Assembly (NCBI RefSeq): GCF_000308055.1
Contig: NZ_CAGY01000008.1
Location: 1 to 64,000, forward strand
DNA from: Actinomyces sp. ph3
GTDB lineage: Bacteria > Actinomycetota > Actinomycetes > Actinomycetales > Actinomycetaceae
DNA: 64,000 nt
Reading direction: 5' to 3'
The translations under genes and the position numbers were made by a program. This document shows, piece by piece, positions 30,679 through 40,750 of this stretch. The notes beneath the pieces were generated by a model. It made no database searches and was not told the DNA's origin. It worked only from the letters and a program-made list of their open reading frames with translations. Position 1 is the stretch's first letter. Each line of letters starts with the position of its first letter.

Positions 30679-31821
30679 TCAGGAGGCCAGCTGGCCAGAA
30701 GGCAAGAGCCACGCCTTTTCGGCCTCGATTCCCAAGCGCACATACTGCCCTTCTTCAAGAAGGTCCTCTGCACGCGGGTCGGAGACAACACACACCAGCG
30801 AGCCAAACTCGGTTTCGATCTCGTATTCAACGGTTTCGCCGTAGAAGATCGAGGTGACAACTTGGCCCAGCGAACCGGTGAGCGCCGCAGGCTTTTCATC
30901 GGTTGCGGAAATGCGCATGGATTCAGGACGAACCAGAACAACCAGCTCGTCGTCCGAACGAACGGCTTCCTTTGCGCTCTCAGAAGCGTGGACGTTGAGC
31001 TGCTGGCCCAGAGCCTCAATCTGAACCTTGCCGTCCTCGCCGACCTCACTGGCCTTTGCGGGAACAAAGTTCGCGCGACCAACGAAGTCAGCAACAAAAA
31101 CGCTGGCCGGGTGCAGGTAGATCTCTTCGGGGGTATCCACCTGTTCGATTCGTCCCGCATTCATCACGACAATGCGGTCGGACATTGCCATTGCTTCGGA
31201 CTGATCGTGCGTCACGTAAACGGAGGAAATCCCCAGACGCTTTTGCATCCGACGAATTTCCACGCGCATCTTCACACGAAGCTTTGCATCCAAGTTCGAC
31301 AAAGGCTCATCGAAGAGCAGAACCTTCGGACGTACGACCATTGCTCGGGCCAGTGCAACACGCTGCTGCTGGCCACCGGAAAGTTGGGAAGGAGCGCGAT
31401 CCGCCATCGCGGTCAGGTTCATTGCAGCAAGTGCAATATCGACCTCTTCCTTGATTTCCGCTGCGCTCTTCTTTCGCAGATGCAGGCCGTAGGCCACATT
31501 CTCACGCACGCTCAGGTGAGGGAACAACGCGTAGGACTGGAACACCATAGACATGGGTCGCTTGTTCGGTGGGACAACCACCATGTTTTCGCCATCGAGC
31601 ATGACCTGACCTGAAGTCGCGTCTTCAAAGCCCGCGATCATACGCAGGGTCGTGGTCTTGCCGCAGCCCGAGGGCCCAAGAAGGGTGATGAATTCACCGG
31701 GGTGAATATCCAGGTTGATGTGATCAACCGCGGTGACCTCGGAAGCGGTGTTCGAGAAGGTCTTGGTCAGCTCCACCAGGGACAGGCGGCCGGGAGCATT
31801 TGTGTCATTCGTATTCGACAT
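30679..31821 (-). CDS. ABC importer ATPase (Fbp/Afu/Pot-type)
   Basis: ATPase of the importer encoded by this three-gene operon. Walker A GPSGCGKTT, signature LSGGQQQR, Walker B LLFDEPLSNLD and the switch His (YVTHDQSEA) are intact. The C-terminal ~120 residues form the TOBE/MOI-type regulatory beta-domain of the CUT1/Fbp subclass. I use the ATG at 31821 (380 residues), with AAAGGAAAG upstream, instead of the frame start at 31842. Neighbours are the fused permease (21 nt upstream) and the binding protein. The substrate could be ferric iron, a phosphonate or a sugar phosphate. Confidence 0.9.
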   Translation of the reverse strand: MSNTNDTNAPGRLSLVELTKTFSNTASEVTAVDHINLDIHPGEFITLLGPSGCGKTTTLRMIAGFEDATSGQVMLDGENMVVVPPNKRPMSMVFQSYALFPHLSVRENVAYGLHLRKKSAAEIKEEVDIALAAMNLTAMADRAPSQLSGGQQQRVALARAMVVRPKVLLFDEPLSNLDAKLRVKMRVEIRRMQKRLGISSVYVTHDQSEAMAMSDRIVVMNAGRIEQVDTPEEIYLHPASVFVADFVGRANFVPAKASEVGEDGKVQIEALGQQLNVHASESAKEAVRSDDELVVLVRPESMRISATDEKPAALTGSLGQVVTSIFYGETVEYEIETEFGSLVCVVSDPRAEDLLEEGQYVRLGIEAEKAWLLPSGQLAS

Positions 31822-31842
31822 GGGTCTTTCCTTTGTCAACAA

Positions 31843-33612
31843 TTACATGCCCGCGCCATTGGTGGCGGTGACAGATTTATCTCGAACAAGAACATTTGTT
31901 AGGCCGATAACAGCCATCACGATGACAATCAAGATCGTGCAGAAGGCAAAAGCGTTACCGAAACGGCCTGCATCAACCTCAGCAAGAATCTGAGAGGTCA
32001 TGATCTTCGTCTTAGGAGTCGTGATGAAAATGATCGGCGACAGCGTCGTCATGGATCGCGCAAATGCGTAGGTCAAACCAGCGATGAATGCCGGACGGAT
32101 CAGAGGAAGCGTCACCTTCATGAAGGTATGCAAGCCCGATGCACCCAAGGAGGTTGAGGCCTCGTCAATCGAATGGTCAACCTGGTGAAGGGAGGCAATA
32201 CCGGAACGCTGGCCCGAGGGCATCGAACGCGCAACGTAAACCATGATGATTGCCAAGGCGCCACCAAAGACCGCGGAACCACCCGCGAGCGCGGGCATCA
32301 GCATCAGTTTTCCGCCGACAATGATCGGCTTGTTATAGGTGATGAGGTAACCAATACCCAGAACCGTACCGGGAACAGACAAGCCGAGCATGCCCAGGAA
32401 GTCCATGAAGCCAGCCGAGGCCTTAAGGCGGACAACCACCAGCCATGCAACAACCATGCCCAAGATGCCAGCGATCGGCGTTGCAATCAGAGCCAGGATG
32501 GTCGTGTCGATGATGGCATCGTTGCCGATACCCGAGAGCACGTACTTGAAGTTCTTCAGAGTGAATGTATTGTCCACGCCTAAGATCGAGACGAAGGCTC
32601 CGACAATAACCGTTGCATAGATGGTGACAACAAAAGCTGCCAGCAGCAAGGTTGCAATTCCCAGCGGGATTCGCGCCTTCATTGAGCGAACCATACGGAC
32701 CTTGCCGGTCGGCTTGCCCGTCACGGTAACCGTTGAGGAGCGTCCTGACCAGTAGCGCTGTAGAAGGAAGACAAGTAGCGCTGGGACCAAAAGAATCAAT
32801 GAGTATGCCGAGCCCGCAGCAGTGTTGTATTCACCGTTAACAGCGATGTATGCACGCGATGCCAGAACGGTGAAGTCACCGCCGATAACCAGCGGGTTCG
32901 CCAGGTCAGCAATGGCCTCGACGAAAAGAAGAAGGAAGGACGCGGCAAAACCGGGGACGAGCATCGGAAGCGTAACGGTGCGGAAGATTGTCCACGAAGA
33001 TGCACCCAAGGATGCAGCGGCCTCTTCCATCGCAGGGTCAAGGTTCTTGAGCATTCCGAGCATATTCATGTATGCGACGGGGAAGAAGGAAAGGGACAAA
33101 ACCAGGGTCAGACCTGAGAGGCCATAAATATTCCACTGTTGTCCCAGAACCTGCGTCGAAATCAGGCCGTTACGACCAAACAGAGTGATGACCGACGTCG
33201 CCACAGCGAAAGGCGGCGAGACAATCGGGATCATGCAGATCAGGTGGAGGATCTTCTTACCCGGGATATCCACTCGCGCCTGGACGTAGGCGAAGAAGAA
33301 ACCAGCAAGAGTACCAATCAAGCCAACAACTAGGCCCAGAACGATCGTGTTCAGCGCAATCGTTCGGTTCGTTGTCGAGCTAGCAAAAGAGGTCAAGACC
33401 TTTAGACCATCAGTCGAGAAGGCTCGCGCCAAGATCGTGACCAGCGGCAGCAAGACCAGAAGGAAGAGAACTGCTGTAATGATCGCGACGATCGCAACCG
33501 TCACGGGGTCGCGTCGTACCTTCGTTCGTTTTTTCTTTCCCGAGGCCACGGCTTGCGCCTGCGGGGTTTGTGCCCCTTGGGTGCGTGGTGGCGCAACTGT
33601 CTCCACTGACAT
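31843..33612 (-). CDS. ABC importer fused permease (Fbp/Afu-type)
   Basis: A 589-residue permease with two complete BPD-transmembrane domains in one chain, about 12 helices. Each half has its EAA loop: EEAAASLGASSWTIFRTVTLP in the first and DEASTSLGASGLHTFMKVTLP in the second. Such fused permeases are typical of Fe(III), AfuB and 2-aminoethylphosphonate importers. The N-terminal ~35 residues are a cytoplasmic, basic, Gln/Ala-rich tail. The ATG at 33612 has GGAGAG upstream. Confidence 0.92.
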   Translation of the reverse strand: MSVETVAPPRTQGAQTPQAQAVASGKKKRTKVRRDPVTVAIVAIITAVLFLLVLLPLVTILARAFSTDGLKVLTSFASSTTNRTIALNTIVLGLVVGLIGTLAGFFFAYVQARVDIPGKKILHLICMIPIVSPPFAVATSVITLFGRNGLISTQVLGQQWNIYGLSGLTLVLSLSFFPVAYMNMLGMLKNLDPAMEEAAASLGASSWTIFRTVTLPMLVPGFAASFLLLFVEAIADLANPLVIGGDFTVLASRAYIAVNGEYNTAAGSAYSLILLVPALLVFLLQRYWSGRSSTVTVTGKPTGKVRMVRSMKARIPLGIATLLLAAFVVTIYATVIVGAFVSILGVDNTFTLKNFKYVLSGIGNDAIIDTTILALIATPIAGILGMVVAWLVVVRLKASAGFMDFLGMLGLSVPGTVLGIGYLITYNKPIIVGGKLMLMPALAGGSAVFGGALAIIMVYVARSMPSGQRSGIASLHQVDHSIDEASTSLGASGLHTFMKVTLPLIRPAFIAGLTYAFARSMTTLSPIIFITTPKTKIMTSQILAEVDAGRFGNAFAFCTILIVIVMAVIGLTNVLVRDKSVTATNGAGM

Positions 33613-33697
33613 TGGCTATCCGATCTCTCCAAGTACCCGCGTAACGCGGAAAAGTCCCTGATAATGTGCGCGTCCTTCAGTGGACACGCGAAGAAAG

Positions 33698-33742
33698 AGG
33701 GAGGGGATGGAACAGGGACATGGAAAGAACCATCCCCTCCCT
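33698..33742 (-). terminator. Intercistronic hairpin between binding protein and permease
   Basis: A 13-bp stem (33698-33710 with 33730-33742) with a 19-nt loop, 8 nt past the binding-protein stop, followed by a pyrimidine-rich stretch. Such hairpins commonly let the binding protein be made in excess over the transporter by partial termination or by protecting the upstream mRNA. Confidence 0.7.
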
Positions 33743-33749
33743 TGCACCA

Positions 33750-34808
33750 CTACTGGCGCGGCTTTGCGGCAACCTCTTCATCGAAACGCTTCGTCAGCTC
33801 GGGCTTTGCGGCCGCTGCTGCAGCGAAGTCGTAATCGATCAGGTTGATCTCATCGAGCTTGGCCATCTTGTCGTTGGTCTTGGCGTTCGGGTTGGTCAGA
33901 ATCTGGTTCGAGCCAACGGTCTGGCCAAGGTTCTGGGCGTCAGCCGAGATCGCCCAGTCGATGTACTTCTTGGCGGCCTCGGAGTGCTTCGAGTTCTTCA
34001 CCAGAGCGACGCCACCGATCTCGTAACCGGTGCCTTCCTTGGGGAAGGAAACAACGAGGTCCTTCATACCCTCATCGCGGTACTTCACGCAGTCGTGAGA
34101 GAAGACCAGGCCCACTGCGACCTCGCCGCGTCCTGCGATCTGGCCGGGAGCAGTACCGGACTTGGTGTACTGCAGGACGTTTGCGTGCATCTTCTTCATG
34201 TAGTCGAGGCCGGCGTCTTCACTACCGCGAAGAACAACCTGGGTCCACAGTGTTGTGAACGCAGTTCCCGAGGTCGAGGGGTGTGCCGTTGAAATCTGGC
34301 CCTTGAGTTCAGGCTTGAGAAGGTCATCCCACGACTGGGGAACCTGGAGGCCCTTTTCTTCAAGAACCTTCTGGTTCGAGCAGAAGCCCAGAACACCGAC
34401 GTAAACACCGGTCCAGTAGTGCTTCGGGTCCTTGTACTTATCCGGGATTTCCTTAGCGGTGGGCGAATCGTAGGCCTCGATCAGGCCCTTTTCTGCAGCT
34501 GCACCGTAGCCGTCAACCGGGCCACCATGCCAGACATCAAACTCTGGGTTGTCCTTTGCGGAGTCCAGACGAGCGACGGTCTCACCGGAGGAAAGGCGAA
34601 CGTAGGTTGCCTTGATTCCGGTCTGCTGGGTGAAGGTTTCTGTCCACTTCTGGCAGAGGTCTTCCATTGCGCCACAGGCAACGGTAATGGAATCCGAAGA
34701 TCCGCTTTCACTGCTACCTGAGGAGGCGGAATCATTCACAACACAACCGGAAAGTGCTAGTGCACCCGCCGCGCTGAATGCTGCAAGGGAGATGAAGCTC
34801 TTCTTCAT
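33750..34808 (-). CDS. ABC importer substrate-binding lipoprotein (Fbp/Afu-type)
   Basis: The 352-residue solute-binding protein of the importer. A signal peptide ends in the lipobox LALSGC, followed by a Ser/Gly linker. The fold matches class F binding proteins (SBP_bac, FbpA/AfuA/PhnS): ITVACGAMEDL at the start, then DVWHGGPVDGYGAAAEKGLI and the YWTGVYVGVLGF hinge. AfuA homologues bind hexose phosphates while FbpA binds Fe(III) through paired tyrosines; I cannot assign the ligand. Start ATG at 34808 with AAAGGAGAA. GTAAC boxes upstream suggest control by the adjacent two-component system. Confidence 0.88.
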   Translation of the reverse strand: MKKSFISLAAFSAAGALALSGCVVNDSASSGSSESGSSDSITVACGAMEDLCQKWTETFTQQTGIKATYVRLSSGETVARLDSAKDNPEFDVWHGGPVDGYGAAAEKGLIEAYDSPTAKEIPDKYKDPKHYWTGVYVGVLGFCSNQKVLEEKGLQVPQSWDDLLKPELKGQISTAHPSTSGTAFTTLWTQVVLRGSEDAGLDYMKKMHANVLQYTKSGTAPGQIAGRGEVAVGLVFSHDCVKYRDEGMKDLVVSFPKEGTGYEIGGVALVKNSKHSEAAKKYIDWAISADAQNLGQTVGSNQILTNPNAKTNDKMAKLDEINLIDYDFAAAAAAKPELTKRFDEEVAAKPRQ

Positions 34809-34910
34809 CAGATTCTCCTTTGAATCGAGGGTATGCACGGGGCTGTAACTAGGCTCGTGCGCTCTTGGTTTCATTCTTACGTGAAACAGAACACGAAAAA
34901 GGCACCCTTA

Positions 34911-34937
34911 GTAACGAGCGGTAACTGATCTGTTACC
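34911..34937 (-). promoter_or_regulatory. GTAAC direct and inverted repeats upstream of the importer operon
   Basis: GTAAC occurs at 34911-34915 and 34921-34925, a 10-bp period, followed by its inverse GTTAC at 34932-34936, forming GGTAACtgatctGTTACC (34920-34937). A further GTAAC lies at 34844-34848. Direct repeats one helical turn apart are the usual target of OmpR/PhoB-type regulators, and the gene for such a regulator ends within this block. I infer that it controls the binding-protein operon starting at 34808. Confidence 0.55.
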
Positions 34938-35610
34938 GAAGATCTGGCATCGTGTACCCAACTGAGCGAACCGATTGGATCAGCTCTCCCCCACGATCCC
35001 CAAGAGCGCCTCGCAAACGATAAGCAGTCATCTTGATCATGTCTTTCCCACCTGAGCTATCCTGCGTTTCCCACACAGAGTTAAGGAGCTCGCGGTAGCT
35101 CACAGGCTCTCCAATATGTGAAGCAAGGAAATCCAAGAACCGTCGTTCTGTCGAGGACAACTCCACCGGCACACCGTCGACGTAGACTTTGCGGTCACGC
35201 CGATCAATACGCAAAGGACCGTTGGACACAACATCGTTGGGGTCCTTCTTGCTTCGGCGCAAAAGAGCCTGAGCGCGAAGAGTCATTTCCTTAGGGCTAA
35301 AAGGTTTCGTAATGTAGTCATCCGCACCGCTTTCAAGTCCCTTAATGCGGTCGGACTCTTCAGAAAGCGCCGTAATCATGATGATCGGAACATCACTCAT
35401 CGCTCGGATTCTTTGAGCAAGCGAAATCCCTGAGATCACGGGAATCATGAGGTCAAGAATGACCAGGTCGTAGTAGTGAGTTGTAAATTTCTCCCATGCC
35501 TTCGCCCCATCGCTTGCGGTTTCTACAGTTATTCCCGCAGTTTCAAGGGCGAATTTGATAATCATGAGGATCTGGGGCTCATCATCAACAACTAAAGCCT
35601 TCGCGCTCAT
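34933..35610 (-). CDS. OmpR/PhoB-family response regulator
   Basis: A 225-residue regulator. The receiver domain has the acidic pair (VVDDEP), phospho-acceptor Asp53 in ILDLMIP, a switch Thr/Ser and Lys in the ITKPF loop. The C-terminal winged helix (about 125-223) ends RSVGYTMPDLR. The start has GAGGAGGG upstream and overlaps the kinase stop (ATGA). It probably regulates the neighbouring importer, whose promoter region carries spaced GTAAC repeats. Confidence 0.93.
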   Translation of the reverse strand: MSAKALVVDDEPQILMIIKFALETAGITVETASDGAKAWEKFTTHYYDLVILDLMIPVISGISLAQRIRAMSDVPIIMITALSEESDRIKGLESGADDYITKPFSPKEMTLRAQALLRRSKKDPNDVVSNGPLRIDRRDRKVYVDGVPVELSSTERRFLDFLASHIGEPVSYRELLNSVWETQDSSGGKDMIKMTAYRLRGALGDRGGELIQSVRSVGYTMPDLR

Positions 35611-36443
35611 TGGCCCTCCTCAGGCAGGAGTGATTGATCGCCACTTCGTATGGTACGCGGAATAGTCAGATAAAAGGTTGTTCCCTTGGAGGAAACCGTA
35701 TCAACCAAGATCGTTCCACCGTGAAGTTTCAGAATCTTTTGCGTAAGCATCATCCCTAAGCCTGTTCCAGGTCGAAGCGACCCTCCGGTATCGAATGGGA
35801 TGAAGAGGCGTTCTTTTTCTTCCTGGGTCATTCCGCGACCGTCATCAACGATAGAAATGGTGACGTCTTCATCAAAAGCTTGTACCGTCACGACAATCGA
35901 AACATCATCACCCGCATGACGGGCTGCGTTATTAATAACATTCGCGATCGCCTGCCCCATCAAGCGCGGGTCCAACGACATATAGATGGGTGCTCCGTGG
36001 TTTTCCAGACGGATGGGCGAGGAATGAAAACGCCGCATCTGCGCGACGTTTCGACGCACCAATTCGCGCATTTCAACGCGTTGAAGACGAAGATTGAATA
36101 AATCAGATTCCAGGCGCACTTCGGCAAGAAGATCATCAGCCATTTCGACGACCTGGTGCGCATTTTCCGCAATGGTCTTCGCAAACTTCATTTGCACGTC
36201 ATTCATAGGTCCAGCCGAACCATCAGCAAGAAGTTCTGCCGCTCCCCTGACAACAGTTAATGGAGTGCGTAATTCATGGGAGAGCACCGCTGGACCGGCC
36301 ATGTAGTCCTGGTGGAGTTTACGTAGTTGTTCTTTTTCTGCGCGTAGGCGCTGAACGTCTCGGCGCATTCGTAGAGCAAAGACGATCGCAAGAGCGGCAA
36401 GGAGCCACGACAGCGCGATAGCAACTATGGCAACTAATTGCAT
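35607..36443 (-). CDS. Sensor histidine kinase with minimal sensor region
   Basis: A 278-residue kinase with one N-terminal helix (about 4-26), no visible extracellular sensor, a short coiled linker, HisKA with the phosphorylated His in LSHELRTPL (His56), and HATPase with N box NVINNAARH, G1 DDGRGM and G2 GTGLGM. With no sensor domain it may read membrane state or a partner such as the ABC importer (inference). I start at the ATG at 36443, which has AGGTGAG 7 nt upstream; a GTG 4 codons earlier would abut its ribosome site. Confidence 0.9.
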   Translation of the reverse strand: MQLVAIVAIALSWLLAALAIVFALRMRRDVQRLRAEKEQLRKLHQDYMAGPAVLSHELRTPLTVVRGAAELLADGSAGPMNDVQMKFAKTIAENAHQVVEMADDLLAEVRLESDLFNLRLQRVEMRELVRRNVAQMRRFHSSPIRLENHGAPIYMSLDPRLMGQAIANVINNAARHAGDDVSIVVTVQAFDEDVTISIVDDGRGMTQEEKERLFIPFDTGGSLRPGTGLGMMLTQKILKLHGGTILVDTVSSKGTTFYLTIPRTIRSGDQSLLPEEGQ

Positions 36444-36525
36444 TGTCCTGCTCACCTTTCCATTGCACTCTCAACGATATCCCCACCCGGTCACGAAAGG
36501 CGGATAATAAAGTGTAAACACTCGC

Positions 36526-37029
36526 TCATTTCTTCTCTTCTGAAGCTTTGATCGGGTGGCGGATGATCGTTTTGAGCTTGCCAGGCGCCACTTTGCGCGC
36601 GTCTGAAAGATAGATTTCGTGGTGACGCCGCTCTTGCGTCAGGTCGATCGAGTATCCGCACTCACGCGCATGGGCGTGCATGGCCTCGCGCGAGACAAAG
36701 TCAGGCAGCCGGATAACGGCAATCCAGCTAAAAGTCTCCTTGCGTGTGTAATCAGCGCCTTCAACGCCGTCTTGCCACCAGAATCCCTCGAGTGGCGGTA
36801 CGACGAAATCGACATACCCGTCAATCTGACGGGAGCCTTTCTTACTCATCTTGATCGTGTAGGAAATGGCGTATAGGACAGAAATTGCCCTTTGGTAAGC
36901 ACCCTCCACATCATTAGGGTCTCCACTGCCCCGTACTGCGACGAGGTGCATCGTTGGAACTTCAACGATATCCGGCCCTTTCTTAGGCGCGTAGAGTTCC
37001 TTACACTCCTTCTTAAAGTAAAATGCCAT
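36526..37029 (-). CDS. GyrI-like domain protein with internal deletion
   Basis: A 167-residue protein matching both ends of the GyrI-like small-molecule-binding family that begins MAF-FKKE and ends HHEIYLSD-RK-KLKTIIRHPI. Full-length members, as I recall them, are about 205-210 residues and carry a central ~40-residue stretch with a GLCVQ-HIG motif between RLPDF and the GY-ID segment. Here RLPDFVSREA runs directly into MHAHARECGYSIDL, so that stretch is missing in frame. It may be a degraded or a minimal version. Possible roles: drug binding or cyclopropanoid hydrolase-type activity (family knowledge). Start has GGAG 6 nt upstream. The methyltransferase gene lies 31 nt upstream on the same strand. 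Confidence 0.8.
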   Translation of the reverse strand: MAFYFKKECKELYAPKKGPDIVEVPTMHLVAVRGSGDPNDVEGAYQRAISVLYAISYTIKMSKKGSRQIDGYVDFVVPPLEGFWWQDGVEGADYTRKETFSWIAVIRLPDFVSREAMHAHARECGYSIDLTQERRHHEIYLSDARKVAPGKLKTIIRHPIKASEEKK

Positions 37030-37060
37030 CTCAGACTCCGGGCGAGCTCAACAGTGAGGA

Positions 37061-37672
37061 CTATTGGCCATCATTGTTACAGGTGATGGAAGCGATCACA
37101 CAAGGAATGCGGCCGTCAATAACGGTGTAGGTAACGTTCCGGTATCCCAATTTTTCAAAGAAAGCTCGATAGGAGTCCACATCGAATTGTTCCTTGAAGT
37201 GAACGCCGAGCCTCGCAAGAATCTTCGGGATTATTCCTTGTTTGCTTGGCCGACGCTTGACGTAAGTCGGGACGACGATAGTGCCTCCGGCGCGGACGAC
37301 TCGTTCAAGTTCCCTCATAACAGCACCAGGATCTGGAAGCAGATGGATGACATTACCTGCGATGACGATGTCGAAGGAGGCATCCTCGTAGTGAAGGCAC
37401 GTGATGTCAGCTCTTTCGATCGTGACATTGCGATACTTCGCAAGTTTCTTCCGCGCTTGTTTGAGCATTCCCTCAGAAAAGTCAGTAGCGACCAGCCTCT
37501 TGCACTTTGGCGCAAGGAAAATACTGATTGCACCGGTTCCGCAGGCGCATTCAAGAACCTCGTCTTCGAGGCCAACCAGCTGAGCGACGGCGACGCCTGT
37601 TCCGTCGTACACGCCGCGATTGAATGTTTTTTCGAAGAAGTCATAAAGGGGCGCAACCCGATCCCAGAACAT
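37061..37672 (-). CDS. Class I SAM-dependent methyltransferase
   Basis: A 203-residue methyltransferase of the UbiE/type 11 group. Motif I is ECACGTGAISIFLA, followed by the acidic residue in VATDFS, motif post-I ERADITCLHYEDASFDIVIAGNV, and LERVVRAGGTIVVPTY. I start at the ATG at 37672, with GGAGG 7 nt upstream, giving the usual FWDRVAPLYD opening. The substrate is unknown. It lies directly upstream of the GyrI-like gene, probably in one transcript; that pairing might point to modification of a small, perhaps antibiotic-like, molecule, but this is speculation. Confidence 0.88.
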   Translation of the reverse strand: MFWDRVAPLYDFFEKTFNRGVYDGTGVAVAQLVGLEDEVLECACGTGAISIFLAPKCKRLVATDFSEGMLKQARKKLAKYRNVTIERADITCLHYEDASFDIVIAGNVIHLLPDPGAVMRELERVVRAGGTIVVPTYVKRRPSKQGIIPKILARLGVHFKEQFDVDSYRAFFEKLGYRNVTYTVIDGRIPCVIASITCNNDGQ

Positions 37673-37800
37673 CACTGAACCTCCGCTTGCCCAATGCCTA
37701 CGCATCATTGCGATACCGAGAATGCTACGCGCGCCCTGTATTTCGCACCAGACCCAAGGAAAGCCGCTCTGTTTCGGTGAGTGCGCTCCCCCGCCTAGTA

Positions 37801-37846
37801 CAGCAGGGGGGGCTTCACGCCCACCGGCGCGAAGCCCCCCCTGCTG
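37801..37846 (-). terminator. Terminator after gdhA
   Basis: A perfect 16-bp stem (37801-37816 with 37831-37846) rich in G and C, with a 14-nt loop, 13 nt past the gdhA stop. There is no T tract on either side. Confidence 0.7.
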
Positions 37847-37858
37847 CGAGTCTTCGAA

Positions 37859-40647
<2,789 letters not shown>

Positions 40648-40750
40648 ATCAGGCTCAGCATTATTTCTCAGATTTCTACTTTTCTGCGCGGTGCTCTGCG
40701 GCGCTAGGCGGATGCCTTCAGCGCGCGCTCGTTCCTCCCTTCACTGTCCG

